From: Lysobacterales bacterium
GTDB taxonomy: Bacteria; Pseudomonadota; Gammaproteobacteria; Xanthomonadales; Xanthomonadaceae
Assembly: GCA_019510125.1 (NCBI GenBank)
Contig: JAEKKX010000021.1
Coordinates: forward strand, 1-64,000
Length of the DNA stretch: 64,000 nucleotides
Reading direction: 5' to 3'
The notes under the pieces were generated by a model, which did not search any database, was not told the origin of the DNA, and worked only from the letters and a program-made list of their open reading frames with translations. Positions 46,442 to 57,000 of the stretch are shown piece by piece. The stretch's first letter is position 1. Every line of letters begins with the position of its first letter. The position numbers were made by a program, and so were the translations under genes.

Positions 46442-48774
46442 CCCAGATGCTTCCCCTCCTGATCGAACTCGGCACCGAGGAACTGCCGGTCAAGGCGCTG
46501 CCGGGACTGGCGCAGGCGCTGTTCGACGGCGTCGTCGACGGCCTCGCCAAGCGCGGCGTCGGCTTCGACCGCGAAGGCGCGAAGCCGCTGTACACGCCGC
46601 GCCGGCTCGCGGTGCTGCTGCCGGGCGTCGCCGTCGAGCAGCCCGAGCAGCACGCCGAAGTGCTGGGCCCGTACCTCAACATCGCGCTCGACGCCGAAGG
46701 CCGGCCGACCAAGGCGCTGGAAGGCTTCGCCGCCAAGGCCGGGGTCGACTGGACCGCGCTGGAGAAGACCCGCGACCAGAAGGGCGAGCGCTTCGTCCTG
46801 CGCAGCGTGAAGCCCGGCGCGAAGACCGCCGCGCTGCTGCCGGAGATCCTGCGCGAGGCGCTGGCCGGCATGCCGATCCCCAAGCCCATGCGCTGGGGCG
46901 AGCGCGACGTCGGCTTCGCGCGTCCGGTGCACTGGCTGGTGCTGCTGCTCGGCGATCAGGTGGTCGAAGGCGAGGTGTTCGGGCTGAAAGCCGACCGCAT
47001 GAGCCGCGGCCATCGCTTCGAGTCCCCGAAGCCGGTGTGGATCGCCGCGCCCGGCGACTACGTCGACGCCCTGCGCGCGGCGAAGGTGCTGGTGGACGCC
47101 GACGAGCGCCGCGCCCGCGTCGTCGCCGAGGTCAACGCCGCCGCCGCGAAGGCCGGCGGCACGCCGCGCATCACCGACGACAACCTCGAACAGGTGCAGT
47201 GCCTGGTCGAATGGCCGAAGGCCGTGCTGTGCGCGTTCGAGCGCGAGTTCCTGGCGGTCCCGCAGGAAGCGCTGATCGCGACCATGGAAGCCAACCAGAA
47301 GTTCTTCCCGGTGCTCGACGGCGCCGGGAAGCTGACCGAGCACTTCATCGGCATCGCCAACATCGAATCGAAGGACGAAAGCGAAGTCCGCAAGGGCTAC
47401 GAACGCGTGATCCGCCCGCGCTTCGCCGACGCCAAGTTCTTCTTCGACGAAGACCTGAAGCAGGGCCTCGCGTCGATGAACGACGGCCTGAAGACGGTGA
47501 CGTACCAGGCCAAGCTGGGCACCGTCGCCGACAAGGTCGCGCGCGTCGCCGCCCTCGCGGAACGCATCGCCGCCGAAGTCGGCGTCGACCCGAAGCTCGC
47601 GAAGCGTGCCGCTGAGCTCGCCAAGGCCGACCTGCAGTCGCGCATGGTCAACGAATTCCCGGAGCTGCAGGGGATCGCGGGGCGGTATTACGCCATGCAC
47701 GATGCGTCCCTGAGCGATCTGTCCGCCGACGAGCGCAAGCAGCTCGCCGACGCCATCGACGAAGCCTACATGCCGCGCTTCGCCGGCGACGACATCGCGC
47801 CGAGCAAGCTGGGGCAGGTACTGGCGATCGCCGAGCGGCTGGATACGTTGGCGGGCGGGTTTGCGGCGGGATTGAAGCCGACGGGCAACAAGGATCCGTT
47901 CTCGCTGCGCAGGAATGCGTTGGGGTTGGCGCGGACGGTGGTCGAGGCTTCTATAGAGTTGCGCATGCTTGGCAAAGAAGTCCGCGATGGAAAGTTGAAT
48001 GAAATTGACCCCGGAGCAATTTTCTCCGCGGTGATGGCAGTGGGCTTCACGCAAGCTTCTTTGAATCGTCAAGAGAAACAAAAGAATGCCGATTCGGCGA
48101 TGAGTGCGGGTGTCGAACTCAAGCATCGTCTCCAGGATGGCTTTTCATCCGCGATTCCAAATTTGAAGGATGAAATCTTCGACTTCATCCTCGACCGCCT
48201 CCGCGCCTACTACGCCGACCAGGGCGTGACGCCGCAGCAGTTCGAGGCCGTCGCCGCACTGATGCGCCCGGTCGCGGCTCACGTCGCTCCTACGAAGGGC
48301 GGGGGCGAGGGCGATGCTGTCGTAGGAGCGACGTCAGTCGCGACCCCGTCCCCGCAAACCGCCGGCTCCCTCCTCGACTTCGACCGCCGCCTGCGCGCCA
48401 TCGGCGAATTCGTGAAGCTGCCGGAAGCCGAGGCGCTGGCCGCCGCGAACAAGCGCATCCGCAACATCCTGAAGAAGGCCGACATTGCGATCCCCGCCTC
48501 GGTCGATCCCGCGCTGTTCGTCGAGGACGCCGAGCGCGCGCTGCACGCCGTGGTCGCGCAGGCCATCGCCGACACCGATCCGTTGCTCGCGAATCGCGAC
48601 TACGTTGCCGTGCTGGGTCGCCTCGCGCGGCTGCGCCCGGAGGTCGACACCTTCTTCGACAAGGTCATGGTCAACGCCGACGATCCGGCCGTGCGCGCCA
48701 ACCGCCTCGCGCTGCTGCAGCGCCTCGCCGACCGCCTCGGCAGCGTCGCCGCGATCGAGCACCTCTCGGCCTGA
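46438..48774 (+). CDS. glyS: Glycyl-tRNA synthetase beta subunit, with internal A+T-rich patch and REP insertion
   Basis: 778 residues; the tRNA-binding half of the alpha2-beta2 enzyme. Usual members are about 690 long. N-terminus [11 protein letters not shown] and [12 protein letters not shown] are diagnostic. Two extra pieces lie before the C-terminal anticodon-binding region. Residues about 504-581 use A+T-richer codons (47950-48180), with [13 protein letters not shown]; residues about 611-636 encode an inverted REP pair (48270-48345). Frame is intact throughout, so it is probably functional. Confidence 0.92.
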   Translation: MTQMLPLLIELGTEELPVKALPGLAQALFDGVVDGLAKRGVGFDREGAKPLYTPRRLAVLLPGVAVEQPEQHAEVLGPYLNIALDAEGRPTKALEGFAAKAGVDWTALEKTRDQKGERFVLRSVKPGAKTAALLPEILREALAGMPIPKPMRWGERDVGFARPVHWLVLLLGDQVVEGEVFGLKADRMSRGHRFESPKPVWIAAPGDYVDALRAAKVLVDADERRARVVAEVNAAAAKAGGTPRITDDNLEQVQCLVEWPKAVLCAFEREFLAVPQEALIATMEANQKFFPVLDGAGKLTEHFIGIANIESKDESEVRKGYERVIRPRFADAKFFFDEDLKQGLASMNDGLKTVTYQAKLGTVADKVARVAALAERIAAEVGVDPKLAKRAAELAKADLQSRMVNEFPELQGIAGRYYAMHDASLSDLSADERKQLADAIDEAYMPRFAGDDIAPSKLGQVLAIAERLDTLAGGFAAGLKPTGNKDPFSLRRNALGLARTVVEASIELRMLGKEVRDGKLNEIDPGAIFSAVMAVGFTQASLNRQEKQKNADSAMSAGVELKHRLQDGFSSAIPNLKDEIFDFILDRLRAYYADQGVTPQQFEAVAALMRPVAAHVAPTKGGGEGDAVVGATSVATPSPQTAGSLLDFDRRLRAIGEFVKLPEAEALAAANKRIRNILKKADIAIPASVDPALFVEDAERALHAVVAQAIADTDPLLANRDYVAVLGRLARLRPEVDTFFDKVMVNADDPAVRANRLALLQRLADRLGSVAAIEHLSA
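48270..48345. repeat. Inverted pair of REP sequences inside glyS
   Basis: Arms 48270-48295 and 48320-48345 are inverted copies (TCGTAGGAGCGACGT then (G/C)AG(C/T)CGCGACC; 24 of 26 bases agree). This is a REPIN arrangement of the GTAGGAGCGAC-type REP familiar in Xanthomonadaceae. It keeps the glyS frame and encodes about 25 residues, mostly Ala, Val, Thr and Gly. Confidence 0.85.
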
Positions 48775-48784
48775 CCCGCCGCGC

Positions 48785-48832
48785 CACTCACCCGCCCTGC
48801 CGGGCACCCTCTCCCCGCTTGCGGGGAGAGGG
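48785..48832 (+). repeat. CTCTCCCC-variant palindromic unit downstream of glyS
   Basis: CACTCACCCGCCCTGCCGGG then CACCCTCTCCCCGCTTGCGG and GGAGAGGG. Same variant as at 12951-13000, in opposite orientation. It directly follows the glyS stop and could act as a 3' stabilising hairpin. Confidence 0.75.
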
Positions 48833-48869
48833 ATAGGGTCCGCCAAACGCCGTGGGCGACGGCCTGCCC

Positions 48870-49470
48870 CCCTCTCCCCAACCCCTCTCCCGCGAGGGGA
48901 GAGGGGCTCGACGCCGCGTCGTCCCGGACCTCGCGACTTCTTCCTCCTGAGCCGCGTCGTGGGTGGCCCCGCGCTTTCCTTCTCCCCGCTCGCGGGGAGA
49001 AGGTACCCGAAGGGCGGATGAGGGGCGATGCGCGGCCGGCGCATGGGCCGCCGGCCCCCTCTCCCCAACCCCTCTCCCGCAAGGGGAGAGGGGCTCGACG
49101 CCTGCGTCGTCCCGGACCTCGCGACTTCTTCCTCCTCATCCGCGTCGTGAATGACCCCGCGCTTTCCTTCTCCCCGCCAGCGGGGAGAAGGTGCCCGAAG
49201 GGCGGATGAGGGGCGATGCGCGGCAGATGCATGGGCCGCCGGCCCCCTCTCCCCAACCCCTCTCCCGCAAGGGGAGAGGGGCTCGACGCCGCGTCGTCCC
49301 GGGCCTCGCGGCTTCTCTCTCCATCATCCGCGTCTTGAATGACCCCGCGCTTTCCTTCTCCCCGCTCGCGGGGAGAAGGTGCCCGAAGGGCGGATGAGGG
49401 GCGATGCGCGGCAGGCACATGGGCCACCGGCCCCTCTCCCCAACCCCTCTCCCGCGGCGAGGAGAGAGCT
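48870..49470 (+). repeat. Tandem array of about 187-bp units (three full, one partial)
   Basis: The phrase CCCTCTCCCCAACCCCTCTC begins at 48870, 49057, 49245 and 49432, spacings 187, 188 and 187. Each full unit contains a CCTCTCCCGC/GAGGGGAGAGG hairpin, a linker (CTCGACGCCGCGTCGTCCCG and more), a CCTTCTCCCCGC/GCGGGGAGAAGG hairpin followed by a reverse copy of the GGGCGGATGAGGGGC motif. The fourth copy is cut after about 40 bases. Confidence 0.88.
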
Positions 49471-49486
49471 CGAGGGCGCACACCAT

Positions 49487-49529
49487 ACGATTGGGCCGAA
49501 AGCAAATAACGAGGCATAATATCGTTATG
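49487..49529 (+). promoter_or_regulatory. Promoter and operator-like inverted repeat at the start of the class V aminotransferase gene
   Basis: A 7-bp perfect inverted repeat ATAACGA (49506-49512)/TCGTTAT (49522-49528) has a 9-base spacer that contains CATAAT (49515-49520), a good -10 box; TTGGGC lies 17 bases upstream as a weak -35. The right arm overlaps the ATG (49527). A repressor bound here would block transcription. Transcription from this -10 would start at or next to the ATG, giving a leaderless message. Confidence 0.5.
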
Positions 49530-51047
49530 TCCGCCGCCGCTCCCCTCCGCGCCGCCCGTCCGGCCGGCAGCCTCGAAGCCTGGTTCGCGCCGTTCCGGGC
49601 GCAGGTGATCGGCCACGATCTGCACGATCCGCGGGTGCAGGGCGCCGGGCGGGTGGTCTACGCCGACTGGACCGCCAGCGGTCGCCTGTACCGGCCGATC
49701 GAGGACTACATCGCCGACGTCCTCGGGCCCTACGTCGCCAACACCCACACCGAGACCACGCTCACCGGCACCCGGATGACCCACGCCTACCACCAGGCGC
49801 AGGCGATCATCAAACGCCACTGCAACGCCGGCCCGAAGGACGTGCTGATCGCGCAGGGCTCGGGCATGACCGGCGTGGTCAACAAGTTCCAGCGCATCCT
49901 CGGCCTGCGCGTGCCCGAGCACGTCGCCGACCGCGTGGCGATCCGCGACGAGGAGAAGCCGCTGGTGGTGCTCACCCACATGGAGCACCACTCCAACCAG
50001 ACCAGTTGGGAGGAATGCGCGGTCCACGTCGAGATCCTGCCGCGCGCGGCCTGCGGCCGCCCGGACGTCGATGCGCTGCCGGGCATCCTGCGCCGCCACG
50101 CGCACCGGCCGCTGAAGATCGGCGCGTTCTCCGCCTGCTCCAACGTCACCGGCATCGTCACCCCGTACCACGAGATGGCGGCGATCATGCACGCCCACGG
50201 CGGCCTGTGCTTCGTCGATTTCGCGGCGTCGGCGCCGTACGTCGACATCGACATGCATCCGGCCGATCCCGCGCAGGCGCTGGACGCGGTGTACTTCTCG
50301 CCGCACAAGTTCCTCGGCGGCCCGGGGTCGAGCGGCGTGCTGCTGTTCGACGCCTCGCTGTACCGGCTGAAGGTGCCCGACGCGCCCGGCGGCGGCACCG
50401 TGGCCTGGACCAACCCGTGGGGCGGCCACCGTTTCGTCGACGGCATCGAGGCGCGCGAGGACGGCGGCACGCCGGGCTTCCTGCAGACCATCCGCGCGGC
50501 GCTGGCGATCCAGGTGAAGGACGCCATGGGCGTCGCCAACATCGAAGCCCGCGAGCGCGAACTGCGCGAGCTGTTCCTGGCCGAGCTGCGCAAGGAGCCG
50601 GGCATCCAGTTGCTGGAACCGGAGCAGTGCGACCGTCTGTGCATCTTCTCGTTCTATTCGCTGGAGAAGCACCACAACCTGATCGTGCGCCTGCTCAACG
50701 ACCGTTTCGGCGTGCAGGTGCGCGGCGGCTGTTCGTGCGCCGGCACCTACGGCCACATCCTGCTGAACGTGGACGAGGACACCTCGCACCGCATCACCTG
50801 CCAGATCGACGCCGGCGACCTCAGCGCCAAGCCCGGCTGGGTGCGGGTGTCGCTGCATCCGACCATGACCGACGAGGAAACGGTCTACGTCGCCCGCGCC
50901 ATCCGCGAGGTGATGCGCCACTACGACGACTGGAAGCACGACTACGCGTTCGATCCGGCCTCGGGCGAGTTCCATCCGCGCGCCGGGGTGCCGGCGCAGC
51001 CCGGGCTCGAGACGTTCGTCGCACTCCCCGCAACCGGCGGGCGCTGA
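49527..51047 (+). CDS. Class V aminotransferase-fold PLP enzyme (cysteine desulfurase-like)
   Basis: 506 residues. The PLP lysine is in F-S-P-H-K-F-L-G-G (about residue 261); upstream is F-V-D-F-A-A-S-A-P, with the Asp that contacts the cofactor. R-G-G-C-S-C-A-G (about 401-408) is in the position of the active Cys of SufS/CsdA types. It is about 100 residues longer than SufS. Function not assigned: it might be a desulfurase or a lyase. A+T-rich regulatory sequence precedes it. Confidence 0.83.
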   Translation: MSAAAPLRAARPAGSLEAWFAPFRAQVIGHDLHDPRVQGAGRVVYADWTASGRLYRPIEDYIADVLGPYVANTHTETTLTGTRMTHAYHQAQAIIKRHCNAGPKDVLIAQGSGMTGVVNKFQRILGLRVPEHVADRVAIRDEEKPLVVLTHMEHHSNQTSWEECAVHVEILPRAACGRPDVDALPGILRRHAHRPLKIGAFSACSNVTGIVTPYHEMAAIMHAHGGLCFVDFAASAPYVDIDMHPADPAQALDAVYFSPHKFLGGPGSSGVLLFDASLYRLKVPDAPGGGTVAWTNPWGGHRFVDGIEAREDGGTPGFLQTIRAALAIQVKDAMGVANIEARERELRELFLAELRKEPGIQLLEPEQCDRLCIFSFYSLEKHHNLIVRLLNDRFGVQVRGGCSCAGTYGHILLNVDEDTSHRITCQIDAGDLSAKPGWVRVSLHPTMTDEETVYVARAIREVMRHYDDWKHDYAFDPASGEFHPRAGVPAQPGLETFVALPATGGR

Positions 51048-51131
51048 ACCGGGTTCTGCAATCGCAGTCACGGCAAACCGTCATGCGCGCTGCCTAGAGT
51101 GCGCGCATCCCCGACGCGCTCCTCCCCCGCC

Positions 51132-51578
51132 ATGCGCCGATTTTCCCCGCTCCGTGCCTGCGCCGCGCTCGCGGCCGTCCTGTCCTGTCCCGCGTTTGCC
51201 GGCGACGACGGCCCCTGGGCCGAGGTCCGGGTCGGCGGCCAGTCCGACGAAGGGCAGGCGCAGTACGACGTGATGCTGGTGGCGATCGACGGCTCGATGG
51301 ATTTCGACGATCGCGCCCTGTACCGACTGGCGCCGGGCATGCACGGGCTGCGGCTGGCGAGTTTCAAGCGCGGCAGGAGCGGCGAAATGACCGCGCAGAC
51401 GCTGTCGCTCGAACTGCAGCCGTGCATGCGCTACGCCCTCGCCGCCGACCATGCCCATCCCGAGCCCAATCGCAGTTGGCAGCCGCGGGTGGCGGCGTCC
51501 GAGCCGATCAAGGGCTGCATGAAGAAATACGGCGACCGCCTGCAGGGCGCCGCGCCGGTCGCCAGCGCCGGGCCCTGA
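51132..51578 (+). CDS. Secreted protein of unknown function
   Basis: 148 residues. Signal peptide (A-L-A-A-V-L-S-C-P-A-F-A). The remainder is a small, mostly beta-strand domain with two cysteines (Q-P-C-M-R-Y and K-G-C-M-K-K) that could pair. No family recognised. The Met at 51132 is chosen because the signal sequence follows directly. Confidence 0.65.
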   Translation: MRRFSPLRACAALAAVLSCPAFAGDDGPWAEVRVGGQSDEGQAQYDVMLVAIDGSMDFDDRALYRLAPGMHGLRLASFKRGRSGEMTAQTLSLELQPCMRYALAADHAHPEPNRSWQPRVAASEPIKGCMKKYGDRLQGAAPVASAGP

Positions 51579-51775
51579 CCCGCCGTTCCCGCGGCGGCGC
51601 CGGTCGTTCGCCGCGCCGGCGGCGATCGCCCCGGCGGTGACCCGCGTCTCACCGGTTCAGGCCGGCCCCCGCCAGACTGCAGGGGCTCCGCAACGACGCG
51701 GAGCCCGGCACGCCCGCGCGCGACACGCGTCCGCGACCGGGCCGCTGCCGGCCACGACACGCAAGGAGATCTCCC

Positions 51776-52135
51776 ATGCAGCGCATCGCCCTCGCCATCG
51801 CCGTTCTCGCGGCCGCCGCCCTCGCCCCGCACGCCGCGCGCGCGCAGTCCGCCCCGGTGACCCTCGACTGCAGCCTGGCCAGCAATTTCTGCGCGGTCTC
51901 GGTGGACAGTCCGTCCTCGCCGACCCCGCTGAAGATCTGGTGGAGCTTCGACACCAGCGGCACCGACGCGATCTTCCCCCGCGACTGTACCCACCAGGAG
52001 ACCTGCAGCTTCTGGTGCCCGCGCTACGAGGGCGCGATCGCCGCCTCGGTCCAGGTCCGCGACGCCGCCAACGTCCTGATCGGCAGCGCCTCCGCCCAGG
52101 CGGTCTGCACCCAGCAGGACATCGTGCTGCCCTGA
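51776..52135 (+). CDS. Small secreted cysteine-rich protein of unknown function
   Basis: 119 residues. Signal peptide ending A-R-A-Q. Mature part has six cysteines (D-C-S-L, F-C-A-V, D-C-T-H-Q-E-T-C-S-F-W-C, V-C-T-Q-Q), likely three disulfides, and two short beta-type segments. AAGGAG before the ATG is a strong ribosome site. No homologous family recognised. Confidence 0.7.
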   Translation: MQRIALAIAVLAAAALAPHAARAQSAPVTLDCSLASNFCAVSVDSPSSPTPLKIWWSFDTSGTDAIFPRDCTHQETCSFWCPRYEGAIAASVQVRDAANVLIGSASAQAVCTQQDIVLP

Positions 52136-52268
52136 CACCGGGCTGCCGTGAGCAGCGCCCGCAGCGCCGCGGTCGGGCGGAACGCCGCCCGGCCGCGGCC
52201 CCGTTCGCAAGATGAACGATCGACGTCGCGAGCGATGGACCACCGCGGGCCGCAGGTATCCTGTCGCG

Positions 52269-54080
52269 ATGCCGAACGCCTTCCGACCCGCCCTCGCCGC
52301 CCCGCTCCTGTTGTGCTGCGGCGTCGCGCAGGCGGCGACGGTGGGCAAGGTCGAGATCGTCGGCCTCGACGAAGCGATGACCGCCAACGTCCGCGCCGCG
52401 CTGTCGCTGGACGACGCGCGCGGCAAACCGCTCTCGGACGCGCGCCTGGCCTACCTGCTGCGGGTCGCCGAGGACGAGGCCCGCGAGGCGCTGGAACCGT
52501 TCGGCCGCTACACCCCCGACATCGCCGTCTCGACCGTGCCCGCCGCGATCGACGGCCTCGCCGCGGCCGCGCCGGTGGACGTGCGCATCGCGATCGCGCC
52601 GGGCGAACCGGTGCGGGTGCGCAGCGAGCACGTGGCGATCGAGGGCGAAGGCGCCGACGACCGCTACCTGAAGCAGGAGCTGGACGCGTTCGCGCCCAGG
52701 GTCGGCGACGTGTTCGACCACGCGCTGTACGAAAAGAGCAAGGCCTTCATCACCCGGCGCCTGGCCGAGCGCGGCTATTTCGACGCCGATTTCGTCGCGC
52801 GGCGGGTCGAGGTGACCCGCGCCGAGCGCGCCGCGGACATTGATCTGCGCTGGAACAGCGGCGGCCGCTACGCGATGGGCGAGATCGTCTTCGACCAGGG
52901 GACGAAGCCGGCGGTGCGCGAGTCGCTGCTGCGCGAGTTCGTCTACTGGAAACAGGGCGACTACTATCACCAGGGCCGACTCGATCGCCTGCGCAAATCG
53001 CTGGACGGGCTCGACTACTTCAGCCGCATCGACATCGAGCCCCGGCCCGAGGACGCGGTCGGCGGCGAAGTGCCGGTGACCGTGCGGCTGACGCCCGCGA
53101 AGCGCAGCATCTACAGCCTCGGCGCCAGCTACGGCACCGAGAGCGGGGCGGGCGTGTCGATGGGCGTCGAGCGCCGCTACCTCAATTCGCGCGGGCACAA
53201 GGCGCTGGCGCAGCTCGACTACGCCGAGAAGCGCAAGACCCTGACCCTGCAGTACCGCGTCCCGGCGTTCGCCTGGCGCGACGGCTGGTACACCGGCAGC
53301 CTGCAGTTCGCCGACGAGCAGACCGACTACATCGATTCGCGCCGCAGCGAACTGGTGTTCAGCCGCAACGGCCAGTACAACCGCAACCTCAACCTGATCG
53401 CCTCGGCGCACGTGCTGCGCGAACGCTGGGCCTATCCGGCGCTGGCCGACGACGGCGGCGGCGCGCTGGCGCCGGTGCAGTACCGCTACGCCACCTTCAC
53501 CTTCCCCGCGCTGGTCGCCGAATACGTCGACGTCGACGACCGCATCGCGCCGCGGCGCGGCTACGGCGGCGCGCTCACCGTGCGCGGCGGGGTCGAGGGC
53601 GCGGGCTCGGACGCCAACTTCCTGCAGCTCCACCTGCGCGCCTCGTGGTACCGCGGCCTCGGCCCGCGCGACCGCCTGATCGTGCGCGGCGAACTGGGCC
53701 ACACCTTCACCAACGCGCTGGTCGACATCCCGCCGAGCCTGCGCTTCTACGCCGGCGGCGACCGCAGCGTGCGCGGCTACGGCTATCGCGAGATCGGTCC
53801 GCGCATCGAGACCGACCGCGGCCTGTACTCGGTGGGCGCGAAGAACGTGGTGGTGGCGAGCGCCGAGTACGAGCGCTACTTCACGCCGACCTGGGGCGCG
53901 GCCGCCTTCCTCGATGTCGGCGACGCGTTCGACGGCGGCTTCGACCGCCTGCGGCGCGGCGTCGGCGTCGGCGTGCGCTGGAAATCGCCGGTCGGGCCGC
54001 TGCGGATCGACATCGGCCACGGGCTCGACGATCCGGACGCGCGTTTCACCCTGCACCTCAACCTCGGCGCGGATCTCTGA
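52269..54080 (+). CDS. tamA: Outer-membrane translocation assembly protein TamA
   Basis: 603 residues, Omp85/BamA superfamily. Signal peptide, three POTRA-like segments (about 25-260), then a 16-strand barrel. R-G-Y-x-Y-R-E-I-G-P carries the L6-loop motif. With TamB it helps insert or transport some outer-membrane proteins or lipids. tamB starts 4 bases after its stop. Confidence 0.93.
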   Translation: MPNAFRPALAAPLLLCCGVAQAATVGKVEIVGLDEAMTANVRAALSLDDARGKPLSDARLAYLLRVAEDEAREALEPFGRYTPDIAVSTVPAAIDGLAAAAPVDVRIAIAPGEPVRVRSEHVAIEGEGADDRYLKQELDAFAPRVGDVFDHALYEKSKAFITRRLAERGYFDADFVARRVEVTRAERAADIDLRWNSGGRYAMGEIVFDQGTKPAVRESLLREFVYWKQGDYYHQGRLDRLRKSLDGLDYFSRIDIEPRPEDAVGGEVPVTVRLTPAKRSIYSLGASYGTESGAGVSMGVERRYLNSRGHKALAQLDYAEKRKTLTLQYRVPAFAWRDGWYTGSLQFADEQTDYIDSRRSELVFSRNGQYNRNLNLIASAHVLRERWAYPALADDGGGALAPVQYRYATFTFPALVAEYVDVDDRIAPRRGYGGALTVRGGVEGAGSDANFLQLHLRASWYRGLGPRDRLIVRGELGHTFTNALVDIPPSLRFYAGGDRSVRGYGYREIGPRIETDRGLYSVGAKNVVVASAEYERYFTPTWGAAAFLDVGDAFDGGFDRLRRGVGVGVRWKSPVGPLRIDIGHGLDDPDARFTLHLNLGADL

Positions 54081-54083
54081 GCG

Positions 54084-57000
54084 ATGCACGGCGACGAATC
54101 CACACCGGGCGCTTCCCCCGCCACCCCGCCCGACGCCCCGCCCACGGACGCGCCGCGGCCGCAGGCCGAGCGCGAAGCGCGCATCGCCGAACTGCGCGCG
54201 CGCCGCCGCGCGCGCCTGCGCTGGCTGGCGATCCGCGGCCTGCTGTCGCTGGCCGCGCTCACCGTCGGCGGCGGCCTGCTGCTGTACTGGCTGTTCAATA
54301 CCCTGGGCGGGCGCGACCTGCTGCTCGGCCAGATCGCGGCGCGGCTGCCGGCGGGCGATGCGCTGACCTGGTCGCGCGCCGAAGGTCCCGCGGCCGGGCC
54401 GATGACCCTGTACGACGTGCGCTACGTCCATCGCGGCTGTCCCGACCGCGACGGCCGGCCGGTGGCGTATCCCGGCTGCGCGACGCCGCTGGAGACGGTG
54501 TTCACCGCGAAGACGCTGATGCTCGATCCCGCGCTGCAGCCGCTGCTCGGCCGCCGCCTGCGGCTGGACGCGCTGGCGGTGCGCGACGCGACGCTCTCGC
54601 TGCCCGAGGACGACACCCCGTTCGAGCTCCCGCGCTGGCCCGGATCGCTGCCGGCCATCGCGCCGCCGCTGGCGCTGCAGGCGGACGCGATCGCCATCGA
54701 CGGGCTCGCGGTGACCCGCGCCGGCGAACGGCTCGTCACCCTGCGTCGCGTGCGCGGCGGCCTCGAGGCCGCCGCGGGCCGGCTGCACGTCGAACGCCTC
54801 GACGCCGATACCGATCGCGGCCGCTTCACCCTGCACGGCGACTATGCGCCGGCGGATCGCTATCGCATGGACCTCGTCGCCAGTGCGCGGCTGCCGGCGG
54901 CTGCCGGCCGCACCCCGGCCGCGCTGGGGCTGGTGGCGCGCGGCGACCTGCGCGCGCTCGACGTCGCCCTGTCCGGCCGCGCGCCGGGCCCGCTGTCGGC
55001 GCGCGTGCGCCTGGTCGGCGAGGACCGCCCGCGCTGGACCTTCGCCGCGAAGGGCGACGCGCTCACGCTCGCGGCGCTGACCGGCGCCGACGACGATGCG
55101 CCGCCCTACGTCTTCGACTTGCACGGCGACGGCCTGGGCGGACGGGTGACGCTGCAGGGACGCATCGCGCAGGGCGAGCTGGCCGCCGTGGTGCGGCCGT
55201 CCCAGCTCACCGTCGAGCAGCAGACGCTGCTGCTCGCGCCGCTGGCGATCGACGTCCTCGGCGGCGCCCTGCGCGCCGACGGCCGCGCCGATTTCACCAC
55301 CCCCGAGGACGCCCGCTTCGACGGCAGGCTGCAGGCGCGCGGCCTGCGCTGGCAGGGCGAGGAGAAGGGCGCGGTGGCGATCGTCGGCGACGGCGATTTC
55401 AAGCTGTCCGGCCACCTGCGCGACTGGACCGCCGACGGCACCGCGACCCTCGTGCGCGCGGACGAGCGCGCGCAGCTCGCGCTGCAGGCGCAGGGCGATG
55501 CGCAGGGTGCGCGGATCCGCACGCTGCGCGCGACAATGCCCAGCGGCCGCCTCGACGGCAGCGGCGAAGTCGCGTGGGCGCCGGCGCTGCGCTGGAAGGC
55601 CGACGCGACGCTCGCCGGCTTCGATCCGGGTTACCTGCTGCCGGACTGGCGCGGTGCGGTGAACGGCGCGCTGCGCAGCACCGGCGAGACCCGCGACGAC
55701 GGCGGCCTCGACGCCACCGTCGACGCCGACCGGCTCGGCGGCCGCCTGCGCGGGCGCACGCTGGGCGGCCGCGCCCACCTGGTCGCGCACCTGCCGGCGC
55801 ACGCCGACGGTCGCACCGATGTCGAAGGCGACGTCGCGCTCGCGCTCGGCGCCAGCCGCATCGACGCCAAGGGGCGCATCGCCGAACGCTACGACATCGA
55901 CGCCCGCGTCTCGCCGCTGCAGCTCGACGACCTGCTGCCGTCGGCGCAGGGCGCGCTGCGCGGCACGCTGCGCCTGACCGGCCCGCGCGCCGCGCCGGAT
56001 GTCGCGATCGATCTCGACGGTCGCGGCGTGCGCGTCGCCGGTTACGCCGCGGACGCCGTGCAGGCGCGCGGCCGGCTGCCCTGGCGCGCCGGCGATGCGG
56101 GCGCACTGACGGTGGAGGCGACCGGCGTCGAGGCCGGCCTCGCGCTCGAACGCGTGCAGTTGCAGGCGCGCGGCGCGATCGAGCGGCTGTCGCTCGACGG
56201 CGAGGCCAGCGCCGAGGTCGGCCGGCTTGCGCTGTCGGGCGAGGTCGCGAAACGCGGCGAGGCCTGGGCCGGCACGCTCGCGACGCTCGGCTTCGTGCCG
56301 CGCACCGGCGCGGCCTGGCGGCTGCAGGCGCCGACCGCGTTCGTCGCGACGCCGCAGCCCGGCGGCCTGCGCCTGCGCATCGCCTCGGGCTGTTTCGCCA
56401 CCGACGACCGCGCCGGGAATCTCTGCGCCGACATCGACTGGCCGACCCGCGCCGACGTCCACGCCAAGGCGCTGCCGCTGGCGCTGCTCGAACCCTACCT
56501 GTCCGCCGACACCACGACCACGACCGGACGCGGCCAGCGCTGGCGGCTGACCGGCGCGATCGATCTCGATGCGCAGGTGCGACCGCGCGGCGCGGCGTGG
56601 CAGGGCACGGCGCGGATCCGTTCCGCCGACGGCGGACTCTCGCTCGGCGCGCGCGAAGTGCTGGGCTATCGCGACCTCGCGCTCGAAGGCCGCTTCGATC
56701 CGCAGGGACTCGACGCCACGCTCGCCGCCGCGCTCACCCCCGACGGTCGCGTCGACGCGCAGATCGCCACCGGCTGGGACGCCTACGCCCCGCTGCGCGG
56801 CCGGATCGCCGCGGACACGCGCGCGCTGACCTGGATGGAACTGTTCTCGCCGGACATCGTCGATCCGCAGGGGCACCTGCAGGGCGAAGTCACGCTCGCC
56901 GGCACCCGCGCCGCGCCCGCGCTCGGCGGGCAGGCGAAGCTGAGCGACTTCCGCGCCGAACTGCCGGCGCTGGCGATCGGCCTGAGGGACGGCCAAGCGC

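Larger units (their letters stand above)
48775..49526. other. Intergenic stretch made of repeats
   Basis: About 750 bases between glyS and the class V aminotransferase gene. It holds one isolated unit (48785-48832), a tandem array (48870-49470) and, at the right end, an A+T-richer promoter-like region. Frames in it are repeat translations; no gene is seen. Confidence 0.75.

Noticed and set aside
48870-49470. CRISPR-like array
   Set aside because: Spacing is about 187 bases with whole-unit identity including the parts between hairpins. There are no unique spacers and no cas genes nearby.
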